Assembly: GCA_028284705.1 (NCBI GenBank)
Contig: JANQRE010000004.1
Coordinates: 372,001-436,000, forward strand
Direction of reading: 5' to 3'
Origin: Paracoccaceae bacterium
Lineage (GTDB): Bacteria; Pseudomonadota; Alphaproteobacteria; Rhodobacterales; Rhodobacteraceae
DNA length: 64,000 nt
The notes below the pieces were generated by a model that was not told the DNA's origin, ran no database searches, and saw nothing but the letters and a program-made list of their open reading frames with translations. Every line of letters begins with the position of its first letter. Positions within the stretch are counted from its first letter, which is position 1. This document shows, piece after piece, positions 16,662 through 25,949 of the stretch. The position numbers were made by a program, and so were the translations under genes.

Positions 16662-17981
16662 TCAAATCTCGTCGGGCAGGATCAGGTTGAGCGCAATTGC
16701 GATGATCGCGGTCGGAGCCACGGCTGAGGTCATCAGCGTTTTCACCACGCCGGGCAGGTACTGCACCGCCGTGGGCACCAGGTTCAGGCCCAGACCCGCT
16801 GAGAGCGAGACCGCGATGATGATCATGTTGCGGCGATTCATCTTAACCTCGGTCAGCATGTTGAGGCCAGCGGCCGCGACCATGCCGAACATCACGATGA
16901 CACCGCCGCCCAGAACGGGCAGGGGCATTGACGCAATGATGGCACCGATTTTCGGCAGAAGCCCGCAGATGATCATGATCAGGCCGGCGACGGTGACCAC
17001 ATGGCGGCTCATCACGCCGGTCATGCCGACGATGCCGACATTCTGGCTGAAGGACGTGTTGGGCAGCCCACCGAAGACGCCTGCGACGGCGGTGCCGAGT
17101 CCGTCCGCATAGGTGGCCCCGGCGATCTCGGCATCGGTGGCCTGACGGCCTGCGCCCGCTTTGGTGGTGGCCGAGGCGTCGCCCACGGTCTCAATCGCCG
17201 AGACGATGGAGACCAGCGTGACGGCGATCACGGCGCCAAGGCTGAACTCAAACCCATAAGGAAGCGGCTGGATCGACGTGATCCAGGAGGCTCCGGCCAC
17301 GGGGCCGAAATTCACCATGCCAAGGATGAAAGCGAGGACATATCCGCAGATCAGGCCGATGAGGATCGCCGCGTTGGACACGAAGCCCTTGGTGTAGAAT
17401 TTCACCAGCAGCGAGACGATCACCACGGTGAGCGCGACAGACCAGTGCTTCAACGAGCCGAAGCTTTCGGCTTCCATCTGGAACTGGGCGGCCCCGCCAG
17501 CGGCGTATTTGATCGCCACGGGGATCAGATAAAGTCCGATGGCGAGGATCACGAGGCCGGTGACGAGCGGCGGGAAGAGCCAGCGCAGGTTCTGGATGAC
17601 CGATCCCAGCAGGAAATGCACCGTGCCGCCGATGATGCAGGCGGTCAGCGCAACGCCGAGCCCTTGGGTTGCGGCAACTCCGGCTAGGACACCAACAAAG
17701 GCGAAACTGGTGCCCTGCATGATCGGCAGACGCGCGCCGATCGGACCGATGCCCACGGTTTGAAACAGCGTCGCGACGCCAGCAAAAAGCATCGCCATTT
17801 GAATGAGATAGATCTGTTCCGCCGAGCCGAACGCGAGCCCGGCGGCACCGGCAACGATGATCGAGGGTGTCACATTGGAGGCGAACATCGCCAAAACGTG
17901 CTGCAAGCCCAAAGGCACCGTCTGTCCCAGTGGTGGCGTGGTGTTTGGGTCGCTATAGGCGCCCAGTGTCGTGTCAGACAT
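16662..17981 (-). CDS. NCS2-family xanthine/urate permease
   Basis: The 439-residue protein has the 12-14 membrane spans of the nucleobase-cation symporter 2 family and the signature GGLPNTSFSQNVG near residue 300, whose form is typical of the purine (xanthine or uric acid) branch rather than UraA. Together with the neighbouring urate-degradation genes this indicates uptake of xanthine or urate. It is the last gene of the minus-strand unit, 61 bases after allA, and ends just before a strong terminator. The exact substrate is inferred from context. Confidence 0.88.
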   Translation of the reverse strand: MSDTTLGAYSDPNTTPPLGQTVPLGLQHVLAMFASNVTPSIIVAGAAGLAFGSAEQIYLIQMAMLFAGVATLFQTVGIGPIGARLPIMQGTSFAFVGVLAGVAATQGLGVALTACIIGGTVHFLLGSVIQNLRWLFPPLVTGLVILAIGLYLIPVAIKYAAGGAAQFQMEAESFGSLKHWSVALTVVIVSLLVKFYTKGFVSNAAILIGLICGYVLAFILGMVNFGPVAGASWITSIQPLPYGFEFSLGAVIAVTLVSIVSAIETVGDASATTKAGAGRQATDAEIAGATYADGLGTAVAGVFGGLPNTSFSQNVGIVGMTGVMSRHVVTVAGLIMIICGLLPKIGAIIASMPLPVLGGGVIVMFGMVAAAGLNMLTEVKMNRRNMIIIAVSLSAGLGLNLVPTAVQYLPGVVKTLMTSAVAPTAIIAIALNLILPDEI

Positions 17982-18042
17982 GACTGTCTCCCCAGGTTCG
18001 GACCTGTCCCAAGGCCCTGTTGTTGGCCCGCCGATATGTCGG

Positions 18043-18522
18043 TCAGGCGTGGTCGATCAGGTAGGGGGTGTCGAACCAATATTCCTCGAGATTGTCCCCC
18101 GGACCGATGCGGTCAATGACTGCAAAAAGGCCCGGTTCTGACAGCGGTGTAAGCACCCCGTGCCATGTATTTTTGAGAAAATTGATCCCCTGTCCTGCTC
18201 GCGACACAAAGGCTAGGGGATTTGAGGGGCGATTGTCTAGATTTTGTGCAACGATCACCAGAAATGGCGCGAGGTTCATCGGGATGAAGGCCTGCGAGCC
18301 CAGCGGGTGACGCTCCATCATATCGAGTGTGTAGGGCAGGCTGCGCGCTTGCGCGTTGAACAGGCTTATCCCGGCGCGGCCATCCTCGAAATCGAGCCTT
18401 GCGCGGTCATGATATCGCTCGCAGAGGTCCTGATTGATCAGTTTGTCCGGCGTGCCAACGCAGTCCAGCACATCTCCGAAGGGGGCGAAGGCCTCGGGCG
18501 TGAGCGGCTGGGTTGTGATCAT
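18043..18522 (-). CDS. allA: Ureidoglycolate lyase (AllA)
   Basis: AllA splits ureidoglycolate into glyoxylate and urea, the last step of allantoin breakdown. The 159-residue length fits. PEAFAPFGDVLD, ERHPLGSQAFIPM, FLKNTWHGVLTPL and a terminal cupin-like strand region are characteristic. The ATG overlaps the allE stop by four bases. It is flanked by allE and the permease in one unit. Confidence 0.93.
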   Translation of the reverse strand: MITTQPLTPEAFAPFGDVLDCVGTPDKLINQDLCERYHDRARLDFEDGRAGISLFNAQARSLPYTLDMMERHPLGSQAFIPMNLAPFLVIVAQNLDNRPSNPLAFVSRAGQGINFLKNTWHGVLTPLSEPGLFAVIDRIGPGDNLEEYWFDTPYLIDHA

Positions 18523-19352
18523 GGCAGGGTCAGGGACGGGTGACGATTGACGTCCTTGTAAAGCAGGTAACGGAACGGCTCATCGCCCGCCGCGTAACAG
18601 GCCTGCGGACAGAAGGCGCGCAACCAGAGGAAATCGCCCGCCTCCACCTCGACCCAGTTTTCATTGAGATAATAGACGCCGCGGCCCTGCAGCACATAAA
18701 GCCCGTGCTCCATCACATGGGTCTCGGCAAAGGGGATATTGCCGCCGGGATAGAAGGTGACGATGTTGACATGCATGTCATGGGCCATGTCGCCGGGATC
18801 GACGAAGCGCTGCGTGGCCCACTTGGAATCGACCTTTTCATGCATGAAGATCGGCTCGACATCATCGTCATGGGTGACGAAGGCCTCGGGCGGCTCAATG
18901 CCGTCAACCCTTTGATATTTCTTGCGAACCCAGACGAAATTTGTCTTGTCGTCGTGGCGATTCATCACCTTCCAGGACGTGCCGGGCGGGATATAGGCAT
19001 AGCCGCCGGGGTCCATCACATAGACCTGTTCTTCGAGGTTTAGCTCCAGCCGACCGCGTAGGATGAAGAGCACGGCCTCGGCCTCGGGATCGGGCTCCGG
19101 CGCATCGCTGAGGCCGCCGGGGATCAGTTCGACGACATATTCGGCGAAGGTTTCGGCGAAGCCCGAGAGCGGACGGGCGAGGACCCAGGCGCGCGCGCCG
19201 ACCCAGCCGGGCAGGAAAGAGGAGACGATATCGCTCATCACGCCGCGTGGGATCACGGCATAGGAATTGGTGAAGACCGAGCGGTCATGGGCGCGGGTTT
19301 TCGGGTCCGGCAGACCGCCGCGCGGGGCGTGATAGGTGCGCTCATTGCTCAT
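18519..19352 (-). CDS. allE: (S)-ureidoglycine aminohydrolase (AllE, double cupin)
   Basis: AllE releases ammonia from ureidoglycine to give ureidoglycolate, using a Mn-binding cupin site. The 277-residue protein has two cupin domains (about residues 45-130 and 185-265). The second holds the metal-binding pattern FAETHVMEHGLYVLQGRG and ends with the WLRAFCPQACYAAG segment. I start at ATG 19352 ([13 protein letters not shown]), which overlaps the upstream stop; a 17-residue longer frame lies wholly inside that gene. Its presence shows that allantoate is degraded by amidohydrolysis. Confidence 0.92.
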   Translation of the reverse strand: MSNERTYHAPRGGLPDPKTRAHDRSVFTNSYAVIPRGVMSDIVSSFLPGWVGARAWVLARPLSGFAETFAEYVVELIPGGLSDAPEPDPEAEAVLFILRGRLELNLEEQVYVMDPGGYAYIPPGTSWKVMNRHDDKTNFVWVRKKYQRVDGIEPPEAFVTHDDDVEPIFMHEKVDSKWATQRFVDPGDMAHDMHVNIVTFYPGGNIPFAETHVMEHGLYVLQGRGVYYLNENWVEVEAGDFLWLRAFCPQACYAAGDEPFRYLLYKDVNRHPSLTLP

Positions 19353-20758
19353 GGCAGGATATCCTTCAGGCGCAGATAGGCGATGCGTTCGACCTGGCGG
19401 CAAGCCTCGTCGAACTCCGTTGCGCTATCATTTTTGATCCGGCGGTAAAAGGCCTCGGTGATCGAGTTTTTTGTGTTGTCTCGAACGGCAATAATAAAAG
19501 GAAATCCGTGCTTTGTGGTGTATTCTTCATTCAGTTTCGAGAAGGTCTCCCGCTCGGTATCTGTCAAGGCGTTCAGCCCCGCGCCGGCCTGTTCGGCGGT
19601 GCTTTCGGCTGTCAGGCGTTTGGCCTGAGCGAGCTTTCCGGCGAGATCGGGATGCGCGTCGAGCACCTCCAGGCGCTCCTCGGCGGTGGCGGTGCGGAAG
19701 ATGCGGGCCAGCGCATTGTGAACACCGGCGGCGCAATCATGGGCGGGGCCAAGTTCGAGATCATAGGCGCGTTCGGCGATCCATGGTGAATGCTCGAACA
19801 CGCCGCCATAGGCTTCGACGAAATCCAGTTTGCTCATCTCGGAGGGGCGTTCGAAAGGCTTGGGCGGATGGGTTGCCGTCCAGTGCTCGGCAATGTCGAT
19901 GCGACGGGCGAACCAGACATCCGGTTTTGAGTGTGCGTAGTCGAGGAAGCGCTTCAGCGCCATGACCCGCCCGGGCCGACCCGCAAGACGACAATGCAAG
20001 CCGATCGACATCATTTTCGGATGTCCCGCGACCCCCTCTGCATAAAGCGCATCGAATGTGTCGCGCAGGTAAGTTTCGAACTGATCGCCGGAATTGAACC
20101 CCTGCGGTGTGGCGAAGCGCATATCGTTGCAATCAAGCGTGTAGGGCACGATCAGTTGATCTCGGTCGCCAAAGCGCAGCCAATAGGGCAAATCGTCGGC
20201 ATAGCTGTCGGCGACGTAAGCGAAACCGCCCTCTTCGGCGGCCAGACGCACGGTGTTTTCCGAACAGCGCCCGGTATACCAGCCGCGCGGGCGGGTGCCG
20301 GTGACCTCTGTGTGCAGCCGGATCGCCTCGTCCATATGGGCGCGCTCATCCTCGGGAGAAAAATCCTTGTACTCGATCCATTTCAGCCCGTGGGAGGCGA
20401 TCTCCCAATCGGCCTCCTGCATTGCGTGTACCTGTTCGGGCGAGCGGGCCAAGGCAGTCGCGACCCCATAAACAGTGACCGGTAAGTCTTTGAGAAGCCT
20501 GTGCAATCGCCAGAACCCGGCGCGCGCGCCGTACTCATAGATCGATTCCATGTTCCAATGCCGCTGACCGGGCCACGCGCTGGCGCCGACGATCTCTGAC
20601 AGGAAAGCCTCCGAGGCCGCATCGCCATGCAGGATGTTGTTCTCCCCGCCTTCCTCGTAATTCACCACGATCTGCACGGCGAGTTTCGCGCCACCCGGCC
20701 ACATAGGGTCAGGAGGCGTGGGGCCGTGGCCGCGCATATCTCTTGTGTAACGGATCAT
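19349..20758 (-). CDS. puuE-uraD: Bifunctional allantoinase PuuE / OHCU decarboxylase UraD
   Basis: The 469-residue fusion performs two steps of urate breakdown. Residues 1-300 form a polysaccharide-deacetylase-type allantoinase (PuuE), with [26 protein letters not shown] and [14 protein letters not shown]. Residues 305-469 form a 2-oxo-4-hydroxy-4-carboxy-5-ureidoimidazoline decarboxylase, with the catalytic His in [11 protein letters not shown] and FPFIIAVR. The fusion could channel the unstable OHCU product straight to S-allantoin and on to allantoate. ATG 20758 is the first start after the intergenic region. It leads the minus-strand unit and is divergent from uraH. Confidence 0.93.
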   Translation of the reverse strand: MIRYTRDMRGHGPTPPDPMWPGGAKLAVQIVVNYEEGGENNILHGDAASEAFLSEIVGASAWPGQRHWNMESIYEYGARAGFWRLHRLLKDLPVTVYGVATALARSPEQVHAMQEADWEIASHGLKWIEYKDFSPEDERAHMDEAIRLHTEVTGTRPRGWYTGRCSENTVRLAAEEGGFAYVADSYADDLPYWLRFGDRDQLIVPYTLDCNDMRFATPQGFNSGDQFETYLRDTFDALYAEGVAGHPKMMSIGLHCRLAGRPGRVMALKRFLDYAHSKPDVWFARRIDIAEHWTATHPPKPFERPSEMSKLDFVEAYGGVFEHSPWIAERAYDLELGPAHDCAAGVHNALARIFRTATAEERLEVLDAHPDLAGKLAQAKRLTAESTAEQAGAGLNALTDTERETFSKLNEEYTTKHGFPFIIAVRDNTKNSITEAFYRRIKNDSATEFDEACRQVERIAYLRLKDILP

Positions 20759-20795
20759 CGGGATTTGGTCCTTCTCTGCCCGAAAAAACGCCAAA

Positions 20796-20811
20796 TTGCG
20801 CGCCTGCGCAA
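20796..20811. promoter_or_regulatory. Candidate operator between divergent purine genes
   Basis: TTGCGC-GCCT-GCGCAA is a perfect 6-4-6 inverted repeat in the 125-base region between puuE-uraD and uraH. Its place suggests one regulator controls both arms of the urate pathway. No regulator gene is adjacent, so the call rests on symmetry and position. Confidence 0.4.
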
Positions 20812-20883
20812 GAAAATTGCATTTGCCGCTTTTCGCCGTGCGCAGGTTTCGGCAAGCTGCGTGGGAAAAATGGGGGACCTGTC

Positions 20884-21237
20884 ATGGCGGGATTTCTGAC
20901 GACACATGTGCTCGACACGGCGCGGGGCTGCCCGGCGGAGGGCATCAAGATCGCGCTCTATCGGGTGTCTGGCAATTCGCATCGGAAAATCGCGGAGGCG
21001 GTGACGAATGCCGATGGCCGCACGGATGCGCCGATCCTGCCGGAAGAGACGTTCAAGACCGGGACCTATGAGTTGATTTTCTTCGCTGGCGACTATCTGC
21101 GGGCGACCGGACAGGCGGGGGCCGAGCCCTTGTTCCTCGACCAGGTGCCGATCCGGTTCGGCATGGCGGAGGAGGACCACTACCACGTGCCACTTCTGCT
21201 CAGCCCGTATGGCATGAGCACGTACCGGGGGTCGTGA
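20884..21237 (+). CDS. uraH: 5-hydroxyisourate hydrolase (transthyretin-like UraH)
   Basis: The 117-residue protein hydrolyses 5-hydroxyisourate, the product of urate oxidase, to OHCU. It has the transthyretin-related signatures: [10 protein letters not shown] at the start with the active-site His, an internal YRVS-type Arg region, [19 protein letters not shown] at the end with the hallmark YRGS tail. The start is ATG 20884; a longer frame upstream lacks similarity. It is three bases upstream of puuD. Confidence 0.95.
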   Translation: MAGFLTTHVLDTARGCPAEGIKIALYRVSGNSHRKIAEAVTNADGRTDAPILPEETFKTGTYELIFFAGDYLRATGQAGAEPLFLDQVPIRFGMAEEDHYHVPLLLSPYGMSTYRGS

Positions 21238-21240
21238 GGC

Positions 21241-22476
21241 ATGTATGATCTGGCGGTGATGTGGGACTGGATCGCTTTCGCGGTGCGTTGGCTGCATGTG
21301 ATCACGGCCATCGCCTGGATCGGTTCTTCGTTTTATTTCATTGCGTTGGACCTCGGTCTTAATCGCAATATCGAGGGCCCCGCCGATGGTGAGGAATGGC
21401 AGGTCCATGGCGGCGGGTTCTATCACATCCAGAAATATCTGGTGGCGCCGAAAGAGATGCCGGAGCATCTCGTCTGGTTCAAATGGGAGAGCTATGCGAC
21501 CTGGCTCTCGGGCGCGGCGATGCTGGCGGTGCTCTATTGGGTGGGCGCGGAGCTCTACCTGATCGACCCGAACGTGATGGAGCTGGCCGTCTGGCAGGCG
21601 GTGCTGATCTCCGCAGGCTCACTGGCGATCGGCTGGGTGCTTTATGACCAGCTCTGCAAATCACCGCTGGGGGAGAGCCCGACCACACTGATGCTGATCC
21701 TCTTTGTGATCCTGGTGGCGATGTCCTGGGGCTATACGCAGGTCTTCACGGGCCGCGCGGCGCTTTTGCATCTGGGCGCCTTCACCGCGACGATCATGAC
21801 GGCGAATGTGTTTTTCATCATCATGCCGAACCAGCGGATCGTGGTGGAAGACCTGAAGGCGGGGCGGGAGCCGGATGCCAAATACGGCAAGATCGCCAAG
21901 CTCAGATCGACCCATAACAATTATCTGACCCTGCCGGTGATTTTCCTGATGTTGTCCAATCACTATCCGCTGGCTTTTGCCACGGAGTATAACTGGATCA
22001 TCGCCAGCCTCGTCTTTCTGATGGGGGTCACGATCCGGCATTATTTCAATACGATGCATATGAAGCAGCCGGTGCCGAACTGGACCATCGGCGCGACGGT
22101 GATCCTGTTTCTGTGCATCATGTGGCTCTCCTCCGCACCCTTGCGCGAAACCGCGGAGGAGGCTGAGGCGCGGCAGGTGCTGACGCCGGCGGCCGAGCGT
22201 TTTGCCGCCGCGGAGCATTTCGAAGACGCGCAGGATATCGTGTTGGGGCGCTGTTCGATGTGTCACGCGCGCGAACCGGTCTGGGACGGTATGCTCTGGG
22301 CGCCGAAGGGGGTCTTTCTGGAGACACGCGGCGATATCGCGAGCCGGGCGCGGGAGATTTACCTGCAATCGGCGGTGACCCATGCGATGCCACCGGCGAA
22401 CTTGAGCTGGATGGAAGAGGATGAACGGCTGGTGCTCAGGGAATGGTATCAGGCCGGGCGGGCTCATCGGCCCTGA
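21241..22476 (+). CDS. puuD: Membrane urate hydroxylase PuuD with C-terminal cytochrome c domain
   Basis: PuuD oxidises urate to 5-hydroxyisourate and passes electrons to the respiratory chain, replacing soluble uricase. The 411-residue protein has about eight spans in residues 10-300 (VRWLHVITAIAWIGSSFYF is the typical beginning) and a C-terminal cytochrome c domain with CSMCH (cysteines 338 and 341, His 342) and a possible axial Met in HAMPPANL. It follows uraH by three bases. Haem attachment needs the Ccm system encoded at 3.7-7.8 kb. Its last 41 bases overlap the 3' end of the converging sitD gene. Confidence 0.94.
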   Translation: MYDLAVMWDWIAFAVRWLHVITAIAWIGSSFYFIALDLGLNRNIEGPADGEEWQVHGGGFYHIQKYLVAPKEMPEHLVWFKWESYATWLSGAAMLAVLYWVGAELYLIDPNVMELAVWQAVLISAGSLAIGWVLYDQLCKSPLGESPTTLMLILFVILVAMSWGYTQVFTGRAALLHLGAFTATIMTANVFFIIMPNQRIVVEDLKAGREPDAKYGKIAKLRSTHNNYLTLPVIFLMLSNHYPLAFATEYNWIIASLVFLMGVTIRHYFNTMHMKQPVPNWTIGATVILFLCIMWLSSAPLRETAEEAEARQVLTPAAERFAAAEHFEDAQDIVLGRCSMCHAREPVWDGMLWAPKGVFLETRGDIASRAREIYLQSAVTHAMPPANLSWMEEDERLVLREWYQAGRAHRP

Positions 22477-23287
22477 TGGGCCGCCTCGCGAGCGTATTGA
22501 GGAACGCCGCGATGAAGAAGGCCGTCATCACCAGCACGATGGTTGGCGCAGGCGCGCTGTCGATGAAGAAACTGGCATAGATGCCGATCATCGAACTGGC
22601 CACCGCGACGATCACCGCGAGCAGCAGCATCGCGCCGAACCGTTTGGTCAGCAGGAAGGCGGTGGCGCCGGGGCCGACGAGGAAGGCGATGGCGAGGATG
22701 ATGCCCACGGCCTTCAGTGCAGCGACCACGGTGAGAGAGACCGCCGCGAGCAGGCCAAAATAGAGCAGGTTAACAGGCAGACCGGCGGCTTTGGCCTGTT
22801 GCTCATCAAACGCGTGCAGCAACAGGTCGCGGCGCAGAAGCAGGATGCCTGCGGAGACCACCAGACCGATTGCGGCGGTGGTCCAGATATCGGTCGGACC
22901 GACGCCAAGCATATTGCCGAAGAGGATGTGATCGAGATGCACCTCGGTGGTGATCTGCGTCACCATCACGATGCCGAGCGCGAACATGCCCGAGAAGATC
23001 ACCCCCATCACCGTGTCGCGTTTCACCCGGGAATGGATGTCGACATAGCCGGTCAGCAGCGCGCAGATCATGCCCGCGATGAAGGCGCCGATGATCAACG
23101 GCAGGTTCAGGATATAGGCCAGCACGATGCCGGGCAGCACGGCGTGCGAGATCGCATCTCCCATCAGCGACCAGCCTTTCAGCACGAGGAAGGTGCTGAG
23201 CAGCGCGGCGGGCACGGAGATCAGCAGGCAGATCAGGAAGGCGTTCTGCATGAAGGGCAGTTGGAAGGGCAGAAGGTAGTATTCCAT
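22436..23287 (-). CDS. sitD: Manganese/iron ABC transporter permease SitD
   Basis: The 283-residue protein has about eight spans and the ABC-3 metal-transporter signature (KGWSLMGDAISHAVLPGIVLAYI, the coupling GDAISHAVLPG loop). It is the second permease of the SitABCD system. The start ATG 23287 overlaps the sitC stop by one base (TGATG); a much longer frame upstream is the sitC gene read out of frame. Its stop lies 41 bases inside the converging puuD gene. Confidence 0.92.
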   Translation of the reverse strand: MEYYLLPFQLPFMQNAFLICLLISVPAALLSTFLVLKGWSLMGDAISHAVLPGIVLAYILNLPLIIGAFIAGMICALLTGYVDIHSRVKRDTVMGVIFSGMFALGIVMVTQITTEVHLDHILFGNMLGVGPTDIWTTAAIGLVVSAGILLLRRDLLLHAFDEQQAKAAGLPVNLLYFGLLAAVSLTVVAALKAVGIILAIAFLVGPGATAFLLTKRFGAMLLLAVIVAVASSMIGIYASFFIDSAPAPTIVLVMTAFFIAAFLNTLARRPIRADEPARPDTIP

Positions 23288-24126
23288 CAGGCCTGCCTCG
23301 CTTTCGCGCGCGCGGCGAGCATCCCGTGTTTCGGGGCGAAGAGGAAGGCCAGCGCGAAGATCAGCGTTTGCAGGCAGACGATAACACCGCCCGTCGCGCC
23401 GTTGAGGAAATAGCTGAGATAGGCGCCGAGGGCGGCGGTGGTGGCGCCGATGGTCACCGCGGTGGCGAGCAGGCGCGGGAAACGGTCGGTCAGCAGATAG
23501 GCGGTTGCCCCCGGGGTCACGACCATGGCGATCACCAGAAAGGCGCCAACGGTCTGCAGCGCGGCGACGGTGCAGGCGGAGAGCAGGGTGAAAAAGAGCA
23601 GCCGTAGGCGGTCGGGGTTGAGGCCGATGGAGCGGGCATGGGCCTCGTCGAAGAAGGCGACCATCAGGTCTTTCCATTTCAGCGTCAGGATCAGCAGGGA
23701 AATCCCACCGATCAGCGCCAGTTGCAGGATATCGGTGGGCGAAATGGCGAGGATATTGCCCAGAATGATCGTCTGAATGTCGACCGCGGTGGGCGAGATC
23801 GAGACCATGAAGAGGCCAAGGCCGAAAAACGAGGTGAAGATCAGGCCGATGATCGCGTCCTCTTTCAGCCCGGTGCGTTGGTTGAGAAACAGCATCGTGG
23901 CCCCGGCCAGACCGCCGGCAAAGAAGGCGCCGAGCGCGAAGGGCAGGCCGAGCATATAGGCACCCGCGACGCCAGGCACGATGGAGTGAGAGAGTGCGTC
24001 GCCGATCAAAGACCAGCCTTTAAGCATCAGAAAACAAGAGAGAAACGCGCAGACGGCGCCGACAAGGGCCGAGACCCAGATGGCGTTCAGCATGTATGCG
24101 TAAGTGAAGGGTTCCGCCCAGGTCAC
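23287..24126 (-). CDS. sitC: Manganese/iron ABC transporter permease SitC
   Basis: The 279-residue permease shows the family signature [23 protein letters not shown] and about eight membrane spans. It forms the channel with SitD. Its ATG overlaps the sitB stop by four bases, and its stop overlaps the sitD start. Homology with sitD is obvious, indicating an old duplication. Confidence 0.93.
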   Translation of the reverse strand: MTWAEPFTYAYMLNAIWVSALVGAVCAFLSCFLMLKGWSLIGDALSHSIVPGVAGAYMLGLPFALGAFFAGGLAGATMLFLNQRTGLKEDAIIGLIFTSFFGLGLFMVSISPTAVDIQTIILGNILAISPTDILQLALIGGISLLILTLKWKDLMVAFFDEAHARSIGLNPDRLRLLFFTLLSACTVAALQTVGAFLVIAMVVTPGATAYLLTDRFPRLLATAVTIGATTAALGAYLSYFLNGATGGVIVCLQTLIFALAFLFAPKHGMLAARAKARQA

Positions 24127-24989
24127 TCGGCTTTTTCCTTGGCCTTGTCGTCCTGGTCTTCGTAGACGACGAAGGGGCGCTCATCGTCGGAGATGACGGT
24201 GATCTGACGGGTATCCTCGTCATCATGCAGATCGGCACCGCCCATGATGAAGTGCCGCAGCACGCCGCCGAAGGCCTTCTCGAGGTTTTTCGGCGTGAAG
24301 ATCTCTTCGGTGGGCCCATAGGCCAGCACCGTGCCCTTGATCAGGATCGTGCGGTCGCAGAACTCGGGTACGGAGCCCAGATTATGGGTCGAGACCAGCA
24401 TCACCCGGCCTTCGTCGCGCATCTCGCCCAGAAGCGCGATGATCGCGTCTTCGGTCTGCACATCGACGCCGGTGAATGGCTCATCGAGCAGGATAACTTG
24501 CGCGTCCTGGGCTAGGGCGCGGGCGAGGAAGACGCGTTTCTTCTGCCCGCCGCTGAGTTCGCCGATCTGGCGATGCCGGAACTCGGTCATATTGACCCGT
24601 TGCAGCGCGTTTGTGACCGCTTCCTGATCGGCCTGACGCGGGTGGCGGAAAAAGCCCATATGGCCGTAGCGACCCATCATCACGACGTCCTCGACGAGCA
24701 CGGGGAAGGACCAATCGACCTCTTCGGCTTGCGGCACGTAGGCGACGGAATTGGTCTTCAGGGCTTGCGCGACGGGTCCGCCGAGCACGGAAATCTCGCC
24801 CGAAGACACTGGAACAAAGCCCATCAAAGCTTTGAAAAGGGTGGATTTTCCCGATCCGTTGACGCCCACCAAAGCAGCGATGGTCCCGGTTGGCAGCTCA
24901 AACGATGCCTGCCGCAAGGCGGTGTGGCCGTTGCGATAGGTGACCGTGATATCGCGGGCCATCAGGCCCGCGCTGCCATTTGCCTTCAT
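24123..24989 (-). CDS. sitB: Manganese/iron ABC transporter ATP-binding protein SitB
   Basis: The 288-residue ATPase has Walker [10 protein letters not shown], signature [15 protein letters not shown], Walker B VILLDEP and switch His in STHN. The C-terminal tail after residue 245 is acidic and charged ([18 protein letters not shown]), longer than in minimal family members. It powers SitC/SitD and overlaps the sitA stop by four bases. Confidence 0.94.
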   Translation of the reverse strand: MKANGSAGLMARDITVTYRNGHTALRQASFELPTGTIAALVGVNGSGKSTLFKALMGFVPVSSGEISVLGGPVAQALKTNSVAYVPQAEEVDWSFPVLVEDVVMMGRYGHMGFFRHPRQADQEAVTNALQRVNMTEFRHRQIGELSGGQKKRVFLARALAQDAQVILLDEPFTGVDVQTEDAIIALLGEMRDEGRVMLVSTHNLGSVPEFCDRTILIKGTVLAYGPTEEIFTPKNLEKAFGGVLRHFIMGGADLHDDEDTRQITVISDDERPFVVYEDQDDKAKEKAE

Positions 24990-25864
24990 TCAGTGAGACC
25001 TTTCGCGATTGTCTCGGAGGTGACCCGAAGCAGGTCAAGATAGGTGGGCACCGGGCCATCGGCCTCGGACAAGCTGTCCACATAGAGCGCGCCGCCATAA
25101 TTGGCACCTGTTTCGCGGGCGATTTGTTCCGCCGGCGCCGAGGAGACGGTGGATTCGGAGAACACCACCTTGATGTCATTCTCCCGCACCGTGTCGATCA
25201 CCCGGCGCACCTGTTGCGGCGTGCCTTGGGCATCGGCGTTGATCGGCCAGAGATAGAGCTCCTTCATGCCGAAATCGCGGGCGAGGTAGGAAAACGCACC
25301 TTCGGAGGTCACGAGCCAGCGCTCATCGGCGGGCACCGTCTCGATGGCGGCTTTCAGAGGCGCGATCGTGGCGGCGATTTCCGCCTTGTAGCGTTCCGCA
25401 TTGGCCTTGTAGGTCGCGGCGTTTTCGGGGTCATGCTCGGCAAAGGCCGCGGCGATATTATCCACATAAATCAACGCGCTATCGAGCGACATCCAGGCAT
25501 GGGGATTGGGTTTGCCCTCATAAGGCCCCCTTGCGATGCCCATCGGGTCGACGCCCTCGGTGACAATCGCCGAGGGCACATCCTTGAGATTGCGGAAGAA
25601 TTGTTCGAACCACAGTTCCAGATTGAGCCCGTTCCAGAGCACCAGATCGGCATCCAGCGCGCGCACGATATCCTGCGGCGTCGGTTCATAATTGTGAATT
25701 TCGGCGCCGGGTTTGGTGATGCTCTCCACCACTGCCACGTCGCCGGCCACATTGCGCGCCATATCGGCGATCACCGTAAAGGTCGTCACTGCCTTGAATT
25801 TATCGTCGGCCCAGGCAGGCAGGGCCACGAGCATCAGTGCCAGAAGTCCAGCCGTCAGTCGCAT
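24986..25864 (-). CDS. sitA: Manganese/iron ABC transporter substrate-binding protein SitA
   Basis: The 292-residue periplasmic protein has a signal peptide ending near residue 19 (AWA) and the cluster A-I metal-binding fold. Metal ligands are suggested by [35 protein letters not shown] and FSESTVSS. The segments [16 protein letters not shown] and [10 protein letters not shown] closely match SitA/YfeA proteins and there is no His-rich loop as in ZnuA, so Mn(II) or Fe(II) is favoured over zinc. It heads the operon, 60 bases downstream of a perfect Fur-family palindrome. Confidence 0.93.
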   Translation of the reverse strand: MRLTAGLLALMLVALPAWADDKFKAVTTFTVIADMARNVAGDVAVVESITKPGAEIHNYEPTPQDIVRALDADLVLWNGLNLELWFEQFFRNLKDVPSAIVTEGVDPMGIARGPYEGKPNPHAWMSLDSALIYVDNIAAAFAEHDPENAATYKANAERYKAEIAATIAPLKAAIETVPADERWLVTSEGAFSYLARDFGMKELYLWPINADAQGTPQQVRRVIDTVRENDIKVVFSESTVSSAPAEQIARETGANYGGALYVDSLSEADGPVPTYLDLLRVTSETIAKGLTE

Positions 25865-25924
25865 CTCATCCTCCGTCAGTTGCTCCGGAGGAATATGAGA
25901 ATGGTTCGCAAGAAGTCAAGTTAA

Positions 25925-25939
25925 TGCGACTTAGTCGCA
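25925..25939. promoter_or_regulatory. Fur-family (Mur/Fur-like) operator
   Basis: TGCGACT-T-AGTCGCA is a perfect 7-1-7 inverted heptamer, the architecture bound by Fur-superfamily dimers, located 61-75 bases upstream of the sitA start. In alphaproteobacteria sit operons are known to be repressed by the manganese-sensing Fur homologue Mur. Assignment to Mur rather than Fur or Zur is inferred from the transporter. Confidence 0.65.
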
Positions 25940-25949
25940 GTTAAAATCG

